Positions 12,209 through 23,150 of a DNA stretch of 64,000 nt are shown here, piece after piece; position 1 is the stretch's first letter; every line of letters begins with the position of its first letter. The notes under the pieces are model-generated. The model was not told the origin of the DNA, ran no database searches, and saw only the letters and a list, made by a program, of their open reading frames with translations. This stretch comes from Phragmites australis (lineage: Eukaryota; Streptophyta; Magnoliopsida; Poales; Poaceae). The position numbers and the translations under genes are program-made. The DNA is taken from positions 35,556,501 through 35,620,500 of the forward strand of contig NC_084923.1 of NCBI RefSeq assembly GCF_958298935.1. The letters are read 5' to 3'.

Positions 12209-13592
12209 GGGGCAATTGCGTTCTTACTACTATTTTGGAGTGCAAATGTGATTTTATCCCTACTTTACAAACTTTGTGATTTTTCCTCTCCTTTTTCGAA
12301 TCGAAGGAACCATTTGCCCTTGATTTCAACTCTCGTTAAGAGTAGCCTGATCAAAGGAATTAAAAAAAGACTAAATGACCATAGTGCCCTTCTTCCTCTG
12401 TCTCATGCCCTCTCTCACTCGTCCCTCTCTTTCTCTATCTCCAAGCTTGGATCGATTTCCCCGACTATTTGAATCACAGTTGCTCTCTATCTCTAACTAG
12501 ATTCTCACCAAAATCCCAACAAACTCGAGTTTAATTTTGTGATCGCTATCTCTTGCTCTCAGTTCTATCCACCTATATAAGGGGAGAAGATCTACTGAGA
12601 AGGGGGGTAGAGGAGGAGAGGGGCAAGGCCTTGTGTCGCCGCTCCCATGGATGTCGCCACAATGGAGCATGGACGCTGTGCTGCAGCCTTTGAGCATGCG
12701 TCGGTTCGTGCCGATTTGTCATCGGTGTCGCTGTTGGCCATCGTTCCACCGAGATGATGGCACTCGTGCTGTGGTCATCGAGGCATGTTGCTTCCCCCCC
12801 CCCTCCCCCAATGTTTAATTGATCTGTGATTTAGCACCGCCATGGGTGCATGGCCGTTTGGCTGCGCTGGCGTTGAGATGTCGTATCTATCTCTGGCCAC
12901 CTCACCGTTGAATTAGCTTTGTGGTTCACTGTTGATCTTGGTCGTCAGCGTGTGTATGTCCTGGAGCCCCTGTTTGCTTATGTGTTTCAGTGGCCTAGGT
13001 AACGTTGAGCTCCGCCTTGGGTGCATGGTCATCTAGTTGTGCTAGCGTCGAGTTGCGTATGTGTATCTCCAGTGTGTTGCTGTTGAGTTGTTTTGGCATG
13101 CTATCATTGATGTGTGTCGCCACCATCGTGCGGGTGTGTGTTGCCGCCATTGTGCTGGTGTCTGTCACCACCGTCATGCTGGCGTCGCCGATGATCATGT
13201 GCCTACATCGCATGTTTTGGCCCAGTCTCATTATTGAAGGCATGTCCTAGCTAGTGTTTCTGGTGTGTGTACATTCTTGTGTACAGCACGCCATCGTGAA
13301 TGATTGTCATGTCAGTTCAGCTAGTGTTGGCATGTCTAGTATGTGCGCGCAGCTGCTTCCTGACTCTGGTTGGCCCCTATAAGTTTGTTGCTGGCGCCTG
13401 AAAAATAGGAGCAACGCTGCAAGGGTATACATATCTTTTTACAACTGAATTCACACCGTTAAGTGCTCTTAAAGAAATAGGGGCAAGTGAAAGTTTCAAT
13501 TTGAAAAGATAAGAGCAAAATCACAAAAATCAAAAAAAGAAGGGCAAAATCACAATTGCACTTTAAAACAGGAGCAACCATGCAATTGCCCC
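12209..13592. mobile_element. 1.38-kb non-autonomous MULE with GC-rich cargo
   Basis: The left end starts GGGGCAATTGCGTTC and the right end finishes CATGCAATTGCCCC. The two termini are inverted repeats over roughly 140 bp, about 70 percent alike by eye; shared inner blocks include TTTGTGATTTT. The flanks are TAGTAAATA (12200-12208) and TAGTACATA (13593-13601), a 9-bp target duplication with one mismatch, the length typical of Mutator elements. The interior has no transposase. It is GC-rich, holds CCTATATAAGG at 12571-12581 and a 36-codon frame from about 12648 to the TGA near 12756, and contains three 24-bp tandem units at about 13110-13185. A Pack-MULE-like capture of host DNA is possible but not shown. 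Confidence 0.8.
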
Positions 13593-13609
13593 TAGTACAT
13601 ATGTACTCA

Positions 13610-13890
13610 TTTTCAGACCTAGCCATTTTGGACTTGGCCTTTTCAGACTTGCCCTTTTTAAAAGTAGCATTTTCATAATTACCCTTCTCATCAGTAGCCT
13701 TTTCAAACATAGCTTTTTCAGAAGTTGCCTTTTTAGATCTAGCCTTTTCAGGCGTCACCTTTTCAGATGTAGATTTTTCAGAACTAGGCTTCTTAGAAGT
13801 AGCCTTTTCATATGTAGATTTTTTTAGAAGTAGCATTTTTGTATTTAGGTTTTTTTAGAAGTGTCCTTTTTAGAAGTAGCCTTTTCAGTT
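13610..13890 (-). repeat. 15-bp minisatellite reading as a (K/E)KATS-type pentapeptide repeat
   Basis: About 18 diverged copies of a 15-bp unit close to AGTAGCCTTTTCAGA run through this stretch. On the minus strand the unit length keeps the frame, giving a run of pentapeptides such as SEKAT, SKKPS, SEKST, PEKAR and DEKGN within an open frame of 125 codons (13836 down to 13459). That frame runs on into the MULE terminal repeat, so the open frame as such is not evidence of a gene. The repeat may be part of an old lysine-rich coding tail or simply a minisatellite whose period is a multiple of three. Confidence 0.7.
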
Positions 13891-13976
13891 GATATGACAT
13901 TTTCTTACTGCAGAATCAGCTTTTTTCCCAAGCCCGATATTCGTGGACTTAGTCCATGCACCGGCATGAATCTGCT

Positions 13977-13985
13977 GTATAAATA
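13977..13985 (+). promoter_or_regulatory. TATA box of the third GRF-finger gene
   Basis: GTATAAATA lies 58 bp upstream of the ATG at 14043, followed by a CA-rich leader with several CAACC/CCAAC strings. Spacing and sequence fit a plant core promoter with a short 5' leader. Confidence 0.5.
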
Positions 13986-14042
13986 GATGATCTCTTAACC
14001 ACATGTAGAACCAAACCACTTGCCTCAACCTCCACAACTCCA

Positions 14043-14640
14043 ATGAAAATGTCATCTGATCCTTACCCTAAGAAATACATGTTGAATACTACGCTTGATG
14101 GGGTTGAAGTGCTCATGTGCTGGTGTGGAGATCTTTGTAGGGTGAAGAAGTTTTACAGGTTCTCATACACCTACAAAATAAGGTTCTTCATGTGCCGTAA
14201 CTACGAGTATGATCCATCCCAGGGAAGCACCAATATTGGCTCCCGGCGTCATGTAATAACTTTTGACCAAACTACCCCTAAAATAACAAAGATTTACCAT
14301 TTAATATTTTGGTATTTCTTGTAGTCACCACCACCACTATGTGACTTCTTATAGTGAATGAATAATGAGAAGTAAGAAGCAGATGTGTTCATCCTTCACA
14401 CTCAGCACGACTCCGCTTAAAGACGCTTCCATGAGATCGAAGCCGACGAGAGGAGGAAAGTTACACACAAGCACATTTAGGAGGAATAGCAGAAGATGAG
14501 AGATGCATACCCGCATGATAGGTGGAGGCCCGTGAGTTGGAGAGGGAGAAGAAGCACGAGAGGGCATGCCAGGCGTATGAGGCAGGACCAAAAGCAACGA
14601 GGAAGGGAAAATACCCATGTTGCACTCAGTAGACTAGATG
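14043..14640 (+). pseudogene. GRF-type zinc-finger gene, third copy, degraded in its 3' half
   Basis: The frame from 14043 begins MKMSSDPYPKKYMLN and reads VLMCWCGDLCRVKKFY then KIRFFMCRNYEYDP, a GRF zinc finger (CxCG...RFFMC). It ends at 14324 after an apparent exon border near 14250. From about 14390 to 14620 fragments of a charged E/R/K-rich tail can be read across frames, as in the copy at 11454. A TATA box and short leader precede the ATG, so this copy keeps a complete 5' end. The lineage is known in grasses only as hypothetical proteins near PMD genes; role unknown. Confidence 0.6.
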
Positions 14641-15337
14641 TTTGTAATCCTATTGTTTACAGTCCCTAAGGCATGTTAGGATTAGATGCGGTATATGTTT
14701 GATCATGTTCCGTACATGCCACCGTGTACGTCGCAGCTCCTATTAAAATCACTATATTCAACCTTCTATTTTCGTCAACTTTGGGTATCCAAAAAAATCC
14801 CACAAATATCTAATGGCACTGGATGAATCTACAACAAAAAATGACAGCACACGGATGCATATTCTACCACTAACAAAATTTAATTGGGAACAACAAGGTG
14901 TCTCCCGTTCATTGGGCGACACCTTTCTCCCATGAATGAGTGACACCTTTTGTGCCACATCAGCGGCCAGCCATACTGGCCTGCCACGTTAAGGTGCCAC
15001 CTGTTCATAGGACGAGACCCTTCTCTCACCTGATGAACGGGTGATGACAACTTATTCTTGCTAAATTTAGAAACATGCATGTAATTTTGTAAATATTAAA
15101 AATATATATATACATTTTGCACAGACGAATTCTCTAGCAACAAATGCAAAAAGTGAAATTACAGAGTAGGCACCACACTGGCTGACCTGACTATTTGGAG
15201 AGAAAATTCCAAATGGGTGGAACCGTGGTAAACCTCTTCAAGTTTCGTCAACCAAAGCTTCGTCCTCCCTTTTTCTTGTCGATGCTGAAACAAGGCCAGA
15301 TGATTGTGAAACGTACCACAAAACCTAATGGGGTTCC
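14641..15337. other. Gene-free stretch with an array of inverted GGTGTC/GACACC units
   Basis: No gene recognised. At 14896-15052 there are four related units built on a TTCAT core flanked by GGTGTC-like and GACACC-like arms, for example CCCGTTCATTGGGCGACACC. Pairs of units are separated by a spacer holding GGCCAGCCATACTGGCC, itself an inverted repeat. The remainder is AT-rich with a short ORF at 15195-15389 that runs into the next LTR and is not convincing. Confidence 0.5.
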
Positions 15338-15729
15338 TATTGGATATGTGTCGAATAATTATATGGAGTTAGTTAAGTATAAGATTTAGAGTTGTATTAG
15401 TGGTATAAGTGGAATCCTATTAGGACTTTGGGTGAAATTCTAGTATGATTGCTATAACCAGGCCTCTTCATAAATATGAGAGGAGGGTCGATGTTTGTAA
15501 CTATGACGGTATAGCAACATGTTCGCAGAGGTCGGTAGTGGTTCTGCTAGGACTCCAGAAAGCGGCTGGTGTTGCTAGTTAGGGAGGAGTGCTTGTAGTC
15601 ATGCCCTGAGAATGTAGACTTCGGCTGAACCTCATTAACAAACATCGTGTCCCTAGTGTCGTATGTGATCGTATGCATCATCTCAGTAGATCCATCTATT
15701 GCTTCCGCTCATGGCTATTTTTTATAACA
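15338..15729 (+). repeat. 5' LTR
   Basis: 392 bp. Shares with the right LTR the strings GATTTAGAGTTG, GTCGGTAGTGGTTCTG and AGAAAGCGGCT. Confidence 0.8.
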
Positions 15730-18347
15730 AATGGCACCAAAGCCTGTTAGGTCTAAACTTTAATCAAATCATCAATAATGCTAGCTATAGTGTTTGAACA
15801 CCTCTAATTGATTACGGAAGCGTGAGCATACCCAAGCCTATGGATGCCATGAGGGTTGATGACAGCTCGAAGCAGTGCAGCGACGAGAATGAGTTGATGA
15901 AGATCTCATCAATTTAGGTTGTAGTTGATGGTGATCGTGGGTGATGTACAACTCGGTGTAGATGAGATGCCGGTGAAGATTCGTTGGTGCGGTGGCGGTA
16001 GTCTTCACTCCGTTGGCGACACTCTTAGGATCGATTGGGGTTTATGGGGGAAGGTGACTAGGAATTTCATGAATAGATCGGTGTGCTCCTGACTCCCCCT
16101 GTTTAGGGTTTTATAGTGTCGCACGGGATAGCACCGCAACCAAGTTGGACTTTTGACACGCTGCTGATCAGAGCACTGGGTGAGGCCATCATGCCTCCTT
16201 AAGACTTGGCAAGTAATTAGGATTTTGAGGTTAGATCGAGATCAATCCAATAGAGCTATGATTGGATTGGATCTAAGGCGGTGTATGAAAGATCACGTAA
16301 AGACGTGAGGATTATACTTACAAGACATCGTGCAAAGTACGTACTGTGTAGAGTGGACACTGCACAAGATTAAGTATGATGACGAATGGTGCATATTGGC
16401 AGTAAGTGTGTAGCTGCAACGATATAAGTGTCGGTGGTGGCTAGATTTTTTAATCGGATGGTGTCGTTATGGGTGAGGCGGATGTCAAAGAGGAGTTGGG
16501 ACGTGCGGCGTTAGGTGATTCGCGGAGGCCTGTTCGGCGGCGTGAAAGCGCGACGGGTACGCGTGCTGACGGTGTCACGTGATAGACGGAGATCTTGGCT
16601 AGGAGTACAGCAGAACAGGAGGCGCATGGAGGCACGTGGTCGGCTGGCTTGATGCAACACGTTAGTCGGACCTGACTCACATGGGATCTGGTCTTGTGTG
16701 ACGTGGTGCTCGTCCTCGTCCAGTAAGTTGTCATGGTGGCTATGCTGGACTCGAACTTGGGACTTCGTGAGGATGCAGACTCAACGCGTCAAGCTCAGGA
16801 TGCACAGCTCCGGTGGGGCATTTGGTCGTGGCTCAGGCGAGCGTACGGACGCACGGCACGGCACAACACAGGAAACCAGAGGCAGGTCGGGCGTGTGGGC
16901 ATGCGGCGGTCCGTGTGGCAGGTTAGTAGGTGGGCTCATGAGGGTGACATTGGTCTGATGTGGCCAAGGTGGAGCTGGCCTGGCTGGCAGACGATGGGCG
17001 TGGACTGGTGACTTCACGCAAGGTGATTCAACGATGACATTGGGTTCAATGATGAATTCGGGCATATATTTTACGGTGAGGGCAAATAGTTTGGTGTCTG
17101 GTGATCCGACCAAGATTTTGGTTAAGTGACCGATGGATTAGCGCACAGGTGACAAGTTATGCATATATGTTAGAGTACGACAAGAGGTCGTAGATACAAG
17201 ATGTGCAGATGCTGAAGCACGACAGGAGGTCACAGACGCTGATAGATAGTACAACAGGTGAAAGAGGAGAGGCAGTCGACCGATTGGCTAAACCTTAGGT
17301 TGGTGTTGTGGTGTGCGGTGATGAGCATGAGCTATCGATAGTGTTTGATCGTGATGCGTATGATGACTGATAAGAGTTCGACAATGGTGATCGGATAGTT
17401 TGTAGGCACATGGCTGACAGTCTCGGGAAGGCTGGCAGACAGTTCAGTTGGATGGTGAATATATAGTGGGTGCAGGGTGGACAGGTTTGTGGCAATAGGT
17501 CATTCATATCACGGGTGACAGAGATGAAGAGATTGACAAGAAAGAGATAGGAGCGTTAGGGGTGGTGGTGGTTATTCTCTGTGGTATGATAATACGTGGT
17601 ATGAACTTAGGATGCAGGATGACATTGGAGAGAGCTTGCGTACTTCCAAATCAGTAAGGGTGCAGATTGATTCGACTTGTATGTACGGGTCTCTAAGTGT
17701 GGATCGATGGGCGTGAAAAGAAGCTTTAAGGGCTGAATTGAAAGGATGCAGAGATTATAGAGATCTTTATTTGCAATTAGAGTAATCTGGTTGGTCTGGA
17801 ACTGTAGGAAGCTACAGTGTAAGACATCGAAGAATTGTAATCTAAATAATCAGGTGAAAGAGCAATGCTAGTATGACAATTTCTATGTGACTCGAAAAGC
17901 AACAATGAATTTCTCGATATCAAGAAACAGTCAATTGGGAGTGTGGATGTCAGATTTAGTTGGTTTTTCCATGTGACGTTTAATAAGGAACAGTTTTCTT
18001 CATGAAGTCTGGTGATTATGATTTAATCTACTTATGTAATGACGCGGGCTGCCGTGTTGTTATTGTAAGGTACTATCAAAATCAAGATATATTAAGGAGT
18101 TGCGTGCTTCAAGGAGTCAAACTTGTGTCAAGGCTAAAATGGAATATGATTTCGCTTAAAGAGGATGGGTTGATAGAAGAGAAATGTGCTCTCTTGCAAT
18201 TGGAGTCATGAAGCCTGAAGTTGCATAGATAGTAAAACTTATTGGGCAGCTCTCGTTGAGCGGCAAAGACGACAACTCAAATCCGATGTATATGGATGTT
18301 CGCACATAATGGCTTCAAGATAGCAAATTATTCATCAAGGTGGAGTT

Positions 18348-18685
18348 TATTAGATATATGTCAAATAGTTATACGAAATTGGTTACGTATATGATTTAGA
18401 GTTGGATTAACGGTATACGGTGGAATCTTAGTAGGACTCTAGATGAAATTCTAATAGGATTGCTGTAATCAGGTCACCTTATAAATTTGAGAGGAGGACC
18501 GCTGTTTGTAACTATAAAAACATAGTGATAGATTCGTAGGGTCGGTAGTGGTTCTGTTGTGACCACAGAAAGCGGCTTTGACTAATCCTCGTTAAGAAAT
18601 ATCATATCTCTGATGTCATCTATAATTGTATATATCATGTTGATAGATACATCCGTTACTTTCGCTCATGACTAATTTCCTAACA
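18348..18685 (+). repeat. 3' LTR
   Basis: 338 bp. It is shorter than the left LTR mainly through loss of sequence after AAAGCGGCT, where the left copy carries extra bases. Confidence 0.8.
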
Positions 18686-20655
18686 GTTCACGTGACCGTA
18701 TGATGCTGGCGAAGGTGAAGATTCATTCGCATTTTCGACAGCACGCTAGCTCGTATGGCACAGAACAATGAAACCGTATAGATTAGAAGCTCGCAACCCT
18801 GCCGAATTAGCTCGTAGCCATAAATCGCAGTGCGCTCAACTTGTGATGCCACGTTAGGCCTTATAATTTTGTCAAACCCGCTGCACGACCGTACCCAAAT
18901 TAAACTAGCTAGCTGTTCCATCCCCGGCATGGGTATTCACCGATACTGATTCTAGCTATACTAGCTCGTTGATTGATTTCACTTCACTGATCGCACCTCA
19001 CATTCTTAATCCGTCCAATGGGCGTAAAATAGCAGAGAGGGCAGCTCAACTAGAATCAAACCTACATAATCCATGGAGAATATATGCCCCGCGACCAAGA
19101 TCGCACACACAGAGGTCACACTGCAAATATGTCCGCAACATCCAAATCAGGCGGTAGCGCGTAATAATTAAACCCGCGTCATTTTCGCACGTGTGACCGG
19201 ACTTATGGATCAATAATCGCACTTAGCAATAAGCTCCTTCCTCTGCCGACGATGGCATCGAAGTATAACTAAATTGTTTATATTTATTTATCAATTTAGT
19301 TTTTTACTGAATTGCTTGATATAGGTAACTCGATATAGGATCAGAGAATCAAAGATCTTGAGTTTAAGTTCTGACGGTCACATTAAATAAAAAATTATAT
19401 TTTCTTATTACCATGTCTGAGGTAGAAGTGAATTGTTTATGTTTTTTATCAGCTTAGGTTTTCATATATGATTCATAATTTAAAAGAGAGCGTTGAAATA
19501 TAAGTGAATTATTTATGTTTTTTTATCCGCTTAGGGTTTCATATATAGTTTAGAATTGAGAAACTTGCATCGACACCCCTGTTTCTTTTGCCTACCAAAA
19601 GGGCAAAAAGTTCTATCTGCCGGTGGCAGCTCGCCATGCATGATCGAGACGCACTGAGCTGCAGAATCGTCGTATTTAAGCTTTCCAAGGGCCTCCTAGG
19701 AACCTGGATTTTTGCAGGGGCGCCTGAGCTCAGGGGCTTATCCTGCCCCTCGGTGGATGCATGAAGATTCGGATAGGCATTTATTGGAGAGAGAGTATGG
19801 GTGGAGGAAATGAATTTGTGGAGGCCTGATGAAATTAGGAAATAGGTGGGCAGGACCAGGGATAGGGCCGGACCTGTTCTAAACTAATGGAACGGAACGG
19901 CTGAAAGAGTGTTCCGGTAGACAGTATTTGCAGAAGGGACATGTCCTTGGGAATAAAATTTGGCGGAAGTACGTACTTGTGCACACGGCAACTGGGTCAT
20001 CGTGTTGGAGCCTGGCGCCCACAGATTTGAAGAACCACATCTAACCCGTGCCTAAAGGGGGAAAAAAAAGGGGAAAATGGCTGTCGCTGGTAGCTTGCAA
20101 TGGCTGCCGGAGATTAGATCCATCCGAAGTTGAGGAGAGGAAGGGGCACTCGTCACGTCAACATACGATATGGTGGCGAGGTGGCAAAGGTTGCTGCTGT
20201 GCAGCTGGAAGGATGGAGGAAACCGCGGGTGAAGCAGTCCATGGATGAGGCAGGGTGACAGCTTCGTCGACAAGGTCAAGTGGCTCTTACTTTTGCAGTA
20301 CCGGTGGCGACGCGAAGTACCAGCGAGAGGTTATCGGTGACAGTGCCATGCATCCGGGCCATGTCAAAAGATACGCGTTAGATCTCTAGATCTATTAGAA
20401 AAGTTGGTATGTACAAGCTATGAAAATGTATGTCTTCGGTGAGCATGTGTCTACATTAGTTCCATTTTGTCCAAATATGGTATAGTGGTTTGAATTATGG
20501 CTAAGCATCATTAGGTGATTAGTAGATCGTAGTTTAGGTGGTTTGTTGCGAGTTTTTTCCCTAGTGCGATGACGAGCAGACATGTATTGCGGCAACTGAA
20601 ATCTAATTCTACCTAATGCACCCTTTATAGGCGTCATTGTGTCAGCGGGCCAAAT
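18686..20655. other. Intergenic DNA, no gene recognised
   Basis: Both strands were read without finding a protein family or RNA gene. A 50-60 bp AT-rich string around TTTATGTTTTTTATC is present in two or three diverged copies at 19268-19560. The section 19600-20400 has higher GC and may be a degraded element or old gene edge. Short open frames here have no support. Confidence 0.5.
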
Positions 20656-20880
20656 CACTACTACAGAACTGGGCTTATATGTCGGCCCATCACTGCCGGT
20701 TCGTAGGCCGCGCGGGAAGAACCGGTCATTATAGCTTATGAACCGGTAGTGATAAGGGGAATTACTGCCGACCGATGGCTTGAGCCGATAGTGATATCCA
20801 GCTGGCTTAAGCCACTGACCGATAGTGATAGCTGGACATCACTGTCGGCTAGTGGGATGAGCCGGCAGTGATGTGTATAG

Positions 20881-20888
20881 TATAAAAT
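20881..20888 (+). promoter_or_regulatory. TATA box after the 5' subterminal repeats of CACTA 1
   Basis: TATAAAATAG follows the last subterminal repeat and precedes a CCAGCGACCC-type GC-rich leader, the position expected for the TNPD promoter. Confidence 0.45.
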
Positions 20889-22254
20889 AGTGGCTCTTCC
20901 ACAAGCCCGAGCACAGCACCGTCCCCAGCGACCCTCGTCGCCCTCACGGACGCATCACCTCTTCCGAGCCCTCAACGTCCAATTCTATTGCTCGGTGAGA
21001 TTCACAGTGTCATACCTAATCTTTTGTGCGTGCTAGTCCGATCATAGCTTGTAGTTAGCCCAGTGCTCTGCCAGCCGCCACCGTAAGCTCACCCACCTCG
21101 TCGACGAACTTCGGGCCATGAGCCGCCTTTGCCCGAGCCGAACGCATGGTGAGTTTCACCGCGGTCCAGGGAACCTCGCCGCTCTCTTCTCTTCCACTCT
21201 CTCCCTTTGCATTGTGCCACCACCGTCGGCCTAGCTCCACCGTCCCCATGGTCGCCGCCAGCCGTGCTTGTTGCCGACCTCTCAAACGAGTTCGCCACCG
21301 TACCTTGAGCATTTTGGTACCCCGCCCTAGCCAAGCTCTGCCGCCGTTCGCCACCGGCCACCGGTCAGAGTCTGAAAAAAAAGAAAATACCGAAAGGAAT
21401 ATTAGTTGTATTGATAAATAGGCTGAAATAATCTATAATTTGTAGAACAATATCTAAAGCTCAAAACAATATGAAACTAAGTTTGTTAGTTTTGTTTTGT
21501 CATGATCTACATTATAAAAATACATGCATGCATGAAATGTCCAATGAAGTACCTCTATTTCATTAAATATGCTGTAACTTGTTAATTTATAATTAAATCT
21601 TGAAATATCCAAAATTGGTTCATCCAACTTTGTTAATCTTATTTTCTCATGCTCTATATAGGAAGAATATATTTCAAGCCTGAAATGCTTGTTTAGCACT
21701 AATTCTTTGTTAATGTTGATTAAGCCTTTTAAACTTGATTAATCTATGCATAAATTAATAAAAATCATAAGACGTTAAACTAATTTTTGTATGTCTTCTC
21801 TATGTATACATTACATAGTAAAAATACATTTTTTCCATGTTGAGTACTTTTCTCATGTGAGTTTGTTTGAACTACCTCATATAATTTTGGATTTAAAAAT
21901 AGCAAGCATGTAATTTGGTTAATTAAGTAGGCAAATGAACTCCAATTCATGTGATTCTTCCTCTATTGCATTCATAAACTCATGTACTACATCTCTACCA
22001 TATTTCATGTTGTTTGGACCACATCCTAGGACATTTCATTCATTCTCATTTTGATGCACTTTATTGCTCATCAGAGAACGGCGTCGAAGAGTGTCATGAG
22101 GTTGATCCCGAGGGTGAATGTGCTGTTTAATTTTGATAAATTATCGCTATATGTATATCATGCATGTAAGGGTTGAATAATAAAGAAAATTTCTAGGGAT
22201 AACACCAACAAAAACTCATCAGATCCGGCTAATAAGGAGGAGCGCCACATGGTT

Positions 22255-22440
22255 CTTTAAAGAAAAAGAAGGATTATCGGAGTGAAGAATGTCATTGACA
22301 AGAAAGACTACAATTAATTCAATACGCTACCTCCTTTCAGAAAGGATGTCGACCTATGTCCCATGGAAGATACCATCGAACGTCCGTATATATGCCGTGA
22401 TCATAATGAAGGGCGAATCGTTAAGACAAAATAACTAAAT
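22255..22440 (+). pseudogene. TNPD C-terminal remnant (DUF4216-type)
   Basis: The frame reads KKRRIIGVKNVIDKKDYNQF, then LPPFRKDVDLCPMEDT and YICRDHNEG, which is the pattern following DUF4216 in CACTA TNPD proteins (the 'gkrRiigVeNVvdEdeYnqFdeipPF' motif). Only about 60 codons remain; the transposase core upstream is absent. The same block occurs in minus orientation in CACTA 2 at about 37530-37620. Confidence 0.65.
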
Positions 22441-22857
22441 TGTACTAATTACTATGTATGAATTTGTTTTAGATACAATTATACCTTACTTATGCTATAG
22501 AAGCTTCAATTTGTAGTTTATGGTGAAAGATGTAGTTATTATTGAGCATATTGATTTTTTATTTTTAATAAATTAGCACTAGTACAAACATTGTTGCTAT
22601 GTATTACTATTTTTTATTTTTCATGAATTAGCAATAGCACTAGCATATTGCTATTTGCATATTACATGATTTACATTATGCATATTTATTGATGAAATTA
22701 AGATATATAGCAAGCCCCAATATAGAAACTTAGGTATGAACATATTTTTTAATTTTTTATTGAATTAAAAAATTGAATAATTTTTTTGCATTAGGATTTT
22801 CGGTCGACTGAATGTTAATAAACATAGATAGTACAAAATAATTTGAAAACACTTGAG

Positions 22858-22915
22858 TAGTGTAGCGGTTTAATTGTTCGATCTTACTTAGGGCAGGTCG
22901 TGGATTCGAGTCTCA
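22858..22915 (+). other. tRNA-like segment with polymerase III B-box within CACTA 1
   Basis: GGATTCGAGTC at 22902-22912 matches the B-box (GGTTCGANNCC) with minor changes, and TAGCGGTTTAATTG at 22863 is a weak A-box about 40 bp upstream. No complete cloverleaf with acceptor stem is visible, so this is a tRNA-derived or tRNA-like remnant rather than a tRNA gene. Confidence 0.35.
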
Positions 22916-22959
22916 AGGGCGCGTGCTCAACTAAAGCAAATTTTCTGCACCCTAGACCT

Positions 22960-23150
22960 ACAGTGAAAGGGGTTTCACCGCTGGTGAACATATTCGACTG
23001 ACAGTAAAAGTTGTTTCACTACCGATGGACTTCTTAGGCCGATAGTGAAATATGTTCCATTGCTAGTTATCATATTGAGCCGGTAGTGAAGATCCGCTTT
23101 CACTGCCGGTCTTCATCTTGAGACGAGTGAAAGTCCTCCCCTATAAAAGT
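22960..23150 (+). repeat. Internal copy of CACTA subterminal-type repeats plus TATA box
   Basis: Between the TNPD remnant and TNPA lie about seven units such as GGCCGATAGTGAAA, GAGCCGGTAGTGAAG and CACTGCCGGTC, the same kind found at the element ends. They are followed at once by CTATAAAAGTG (23141-23151). This looks like a separate promoter module for TNPA. Confidence 0.6.

Larger units (their letters stand above)
15338..18685 (+). mobile_element. Non-autonomous LTR retrotransposon without pol
   Basis: Two direct repeats frame the element: 15338-15729 and 18348-18685. Both start TATT(G/A)GATAT and end TAACA. The flanks GTTCC (15333-15337) and GTTCA (18686-18690) form a 5-bp target duplication with one change. 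After the left LTR is TGGCACCAAAGCC, a diverged form of the initiator-Met tRNA primer site (TGGTATCAGAGC). Before the right LTR is AAGGTGGAG, a copia-like polypurine tract. The 2.6-kb interior has no gag or pol block that I can read in any frame, so the element probably relied on enzymes from elsewhere. Copia affiliation is inferred from primer site and polypurine tract. Confidence 0.8.

Noticed and set aside
13459..13836. Real lysine-rich gene on the minus strand
   Set aside because: The frame starts inside the minisatellite and runs into a MULE terminal repeat; no promoter, no domain. Kept as a repeat only.
14896..15052. CRISPR-like or bacterial repeat array
   Set aside because: Units are diverged, dyad-symmetric and irregularly spaced, in a plant transposon context.
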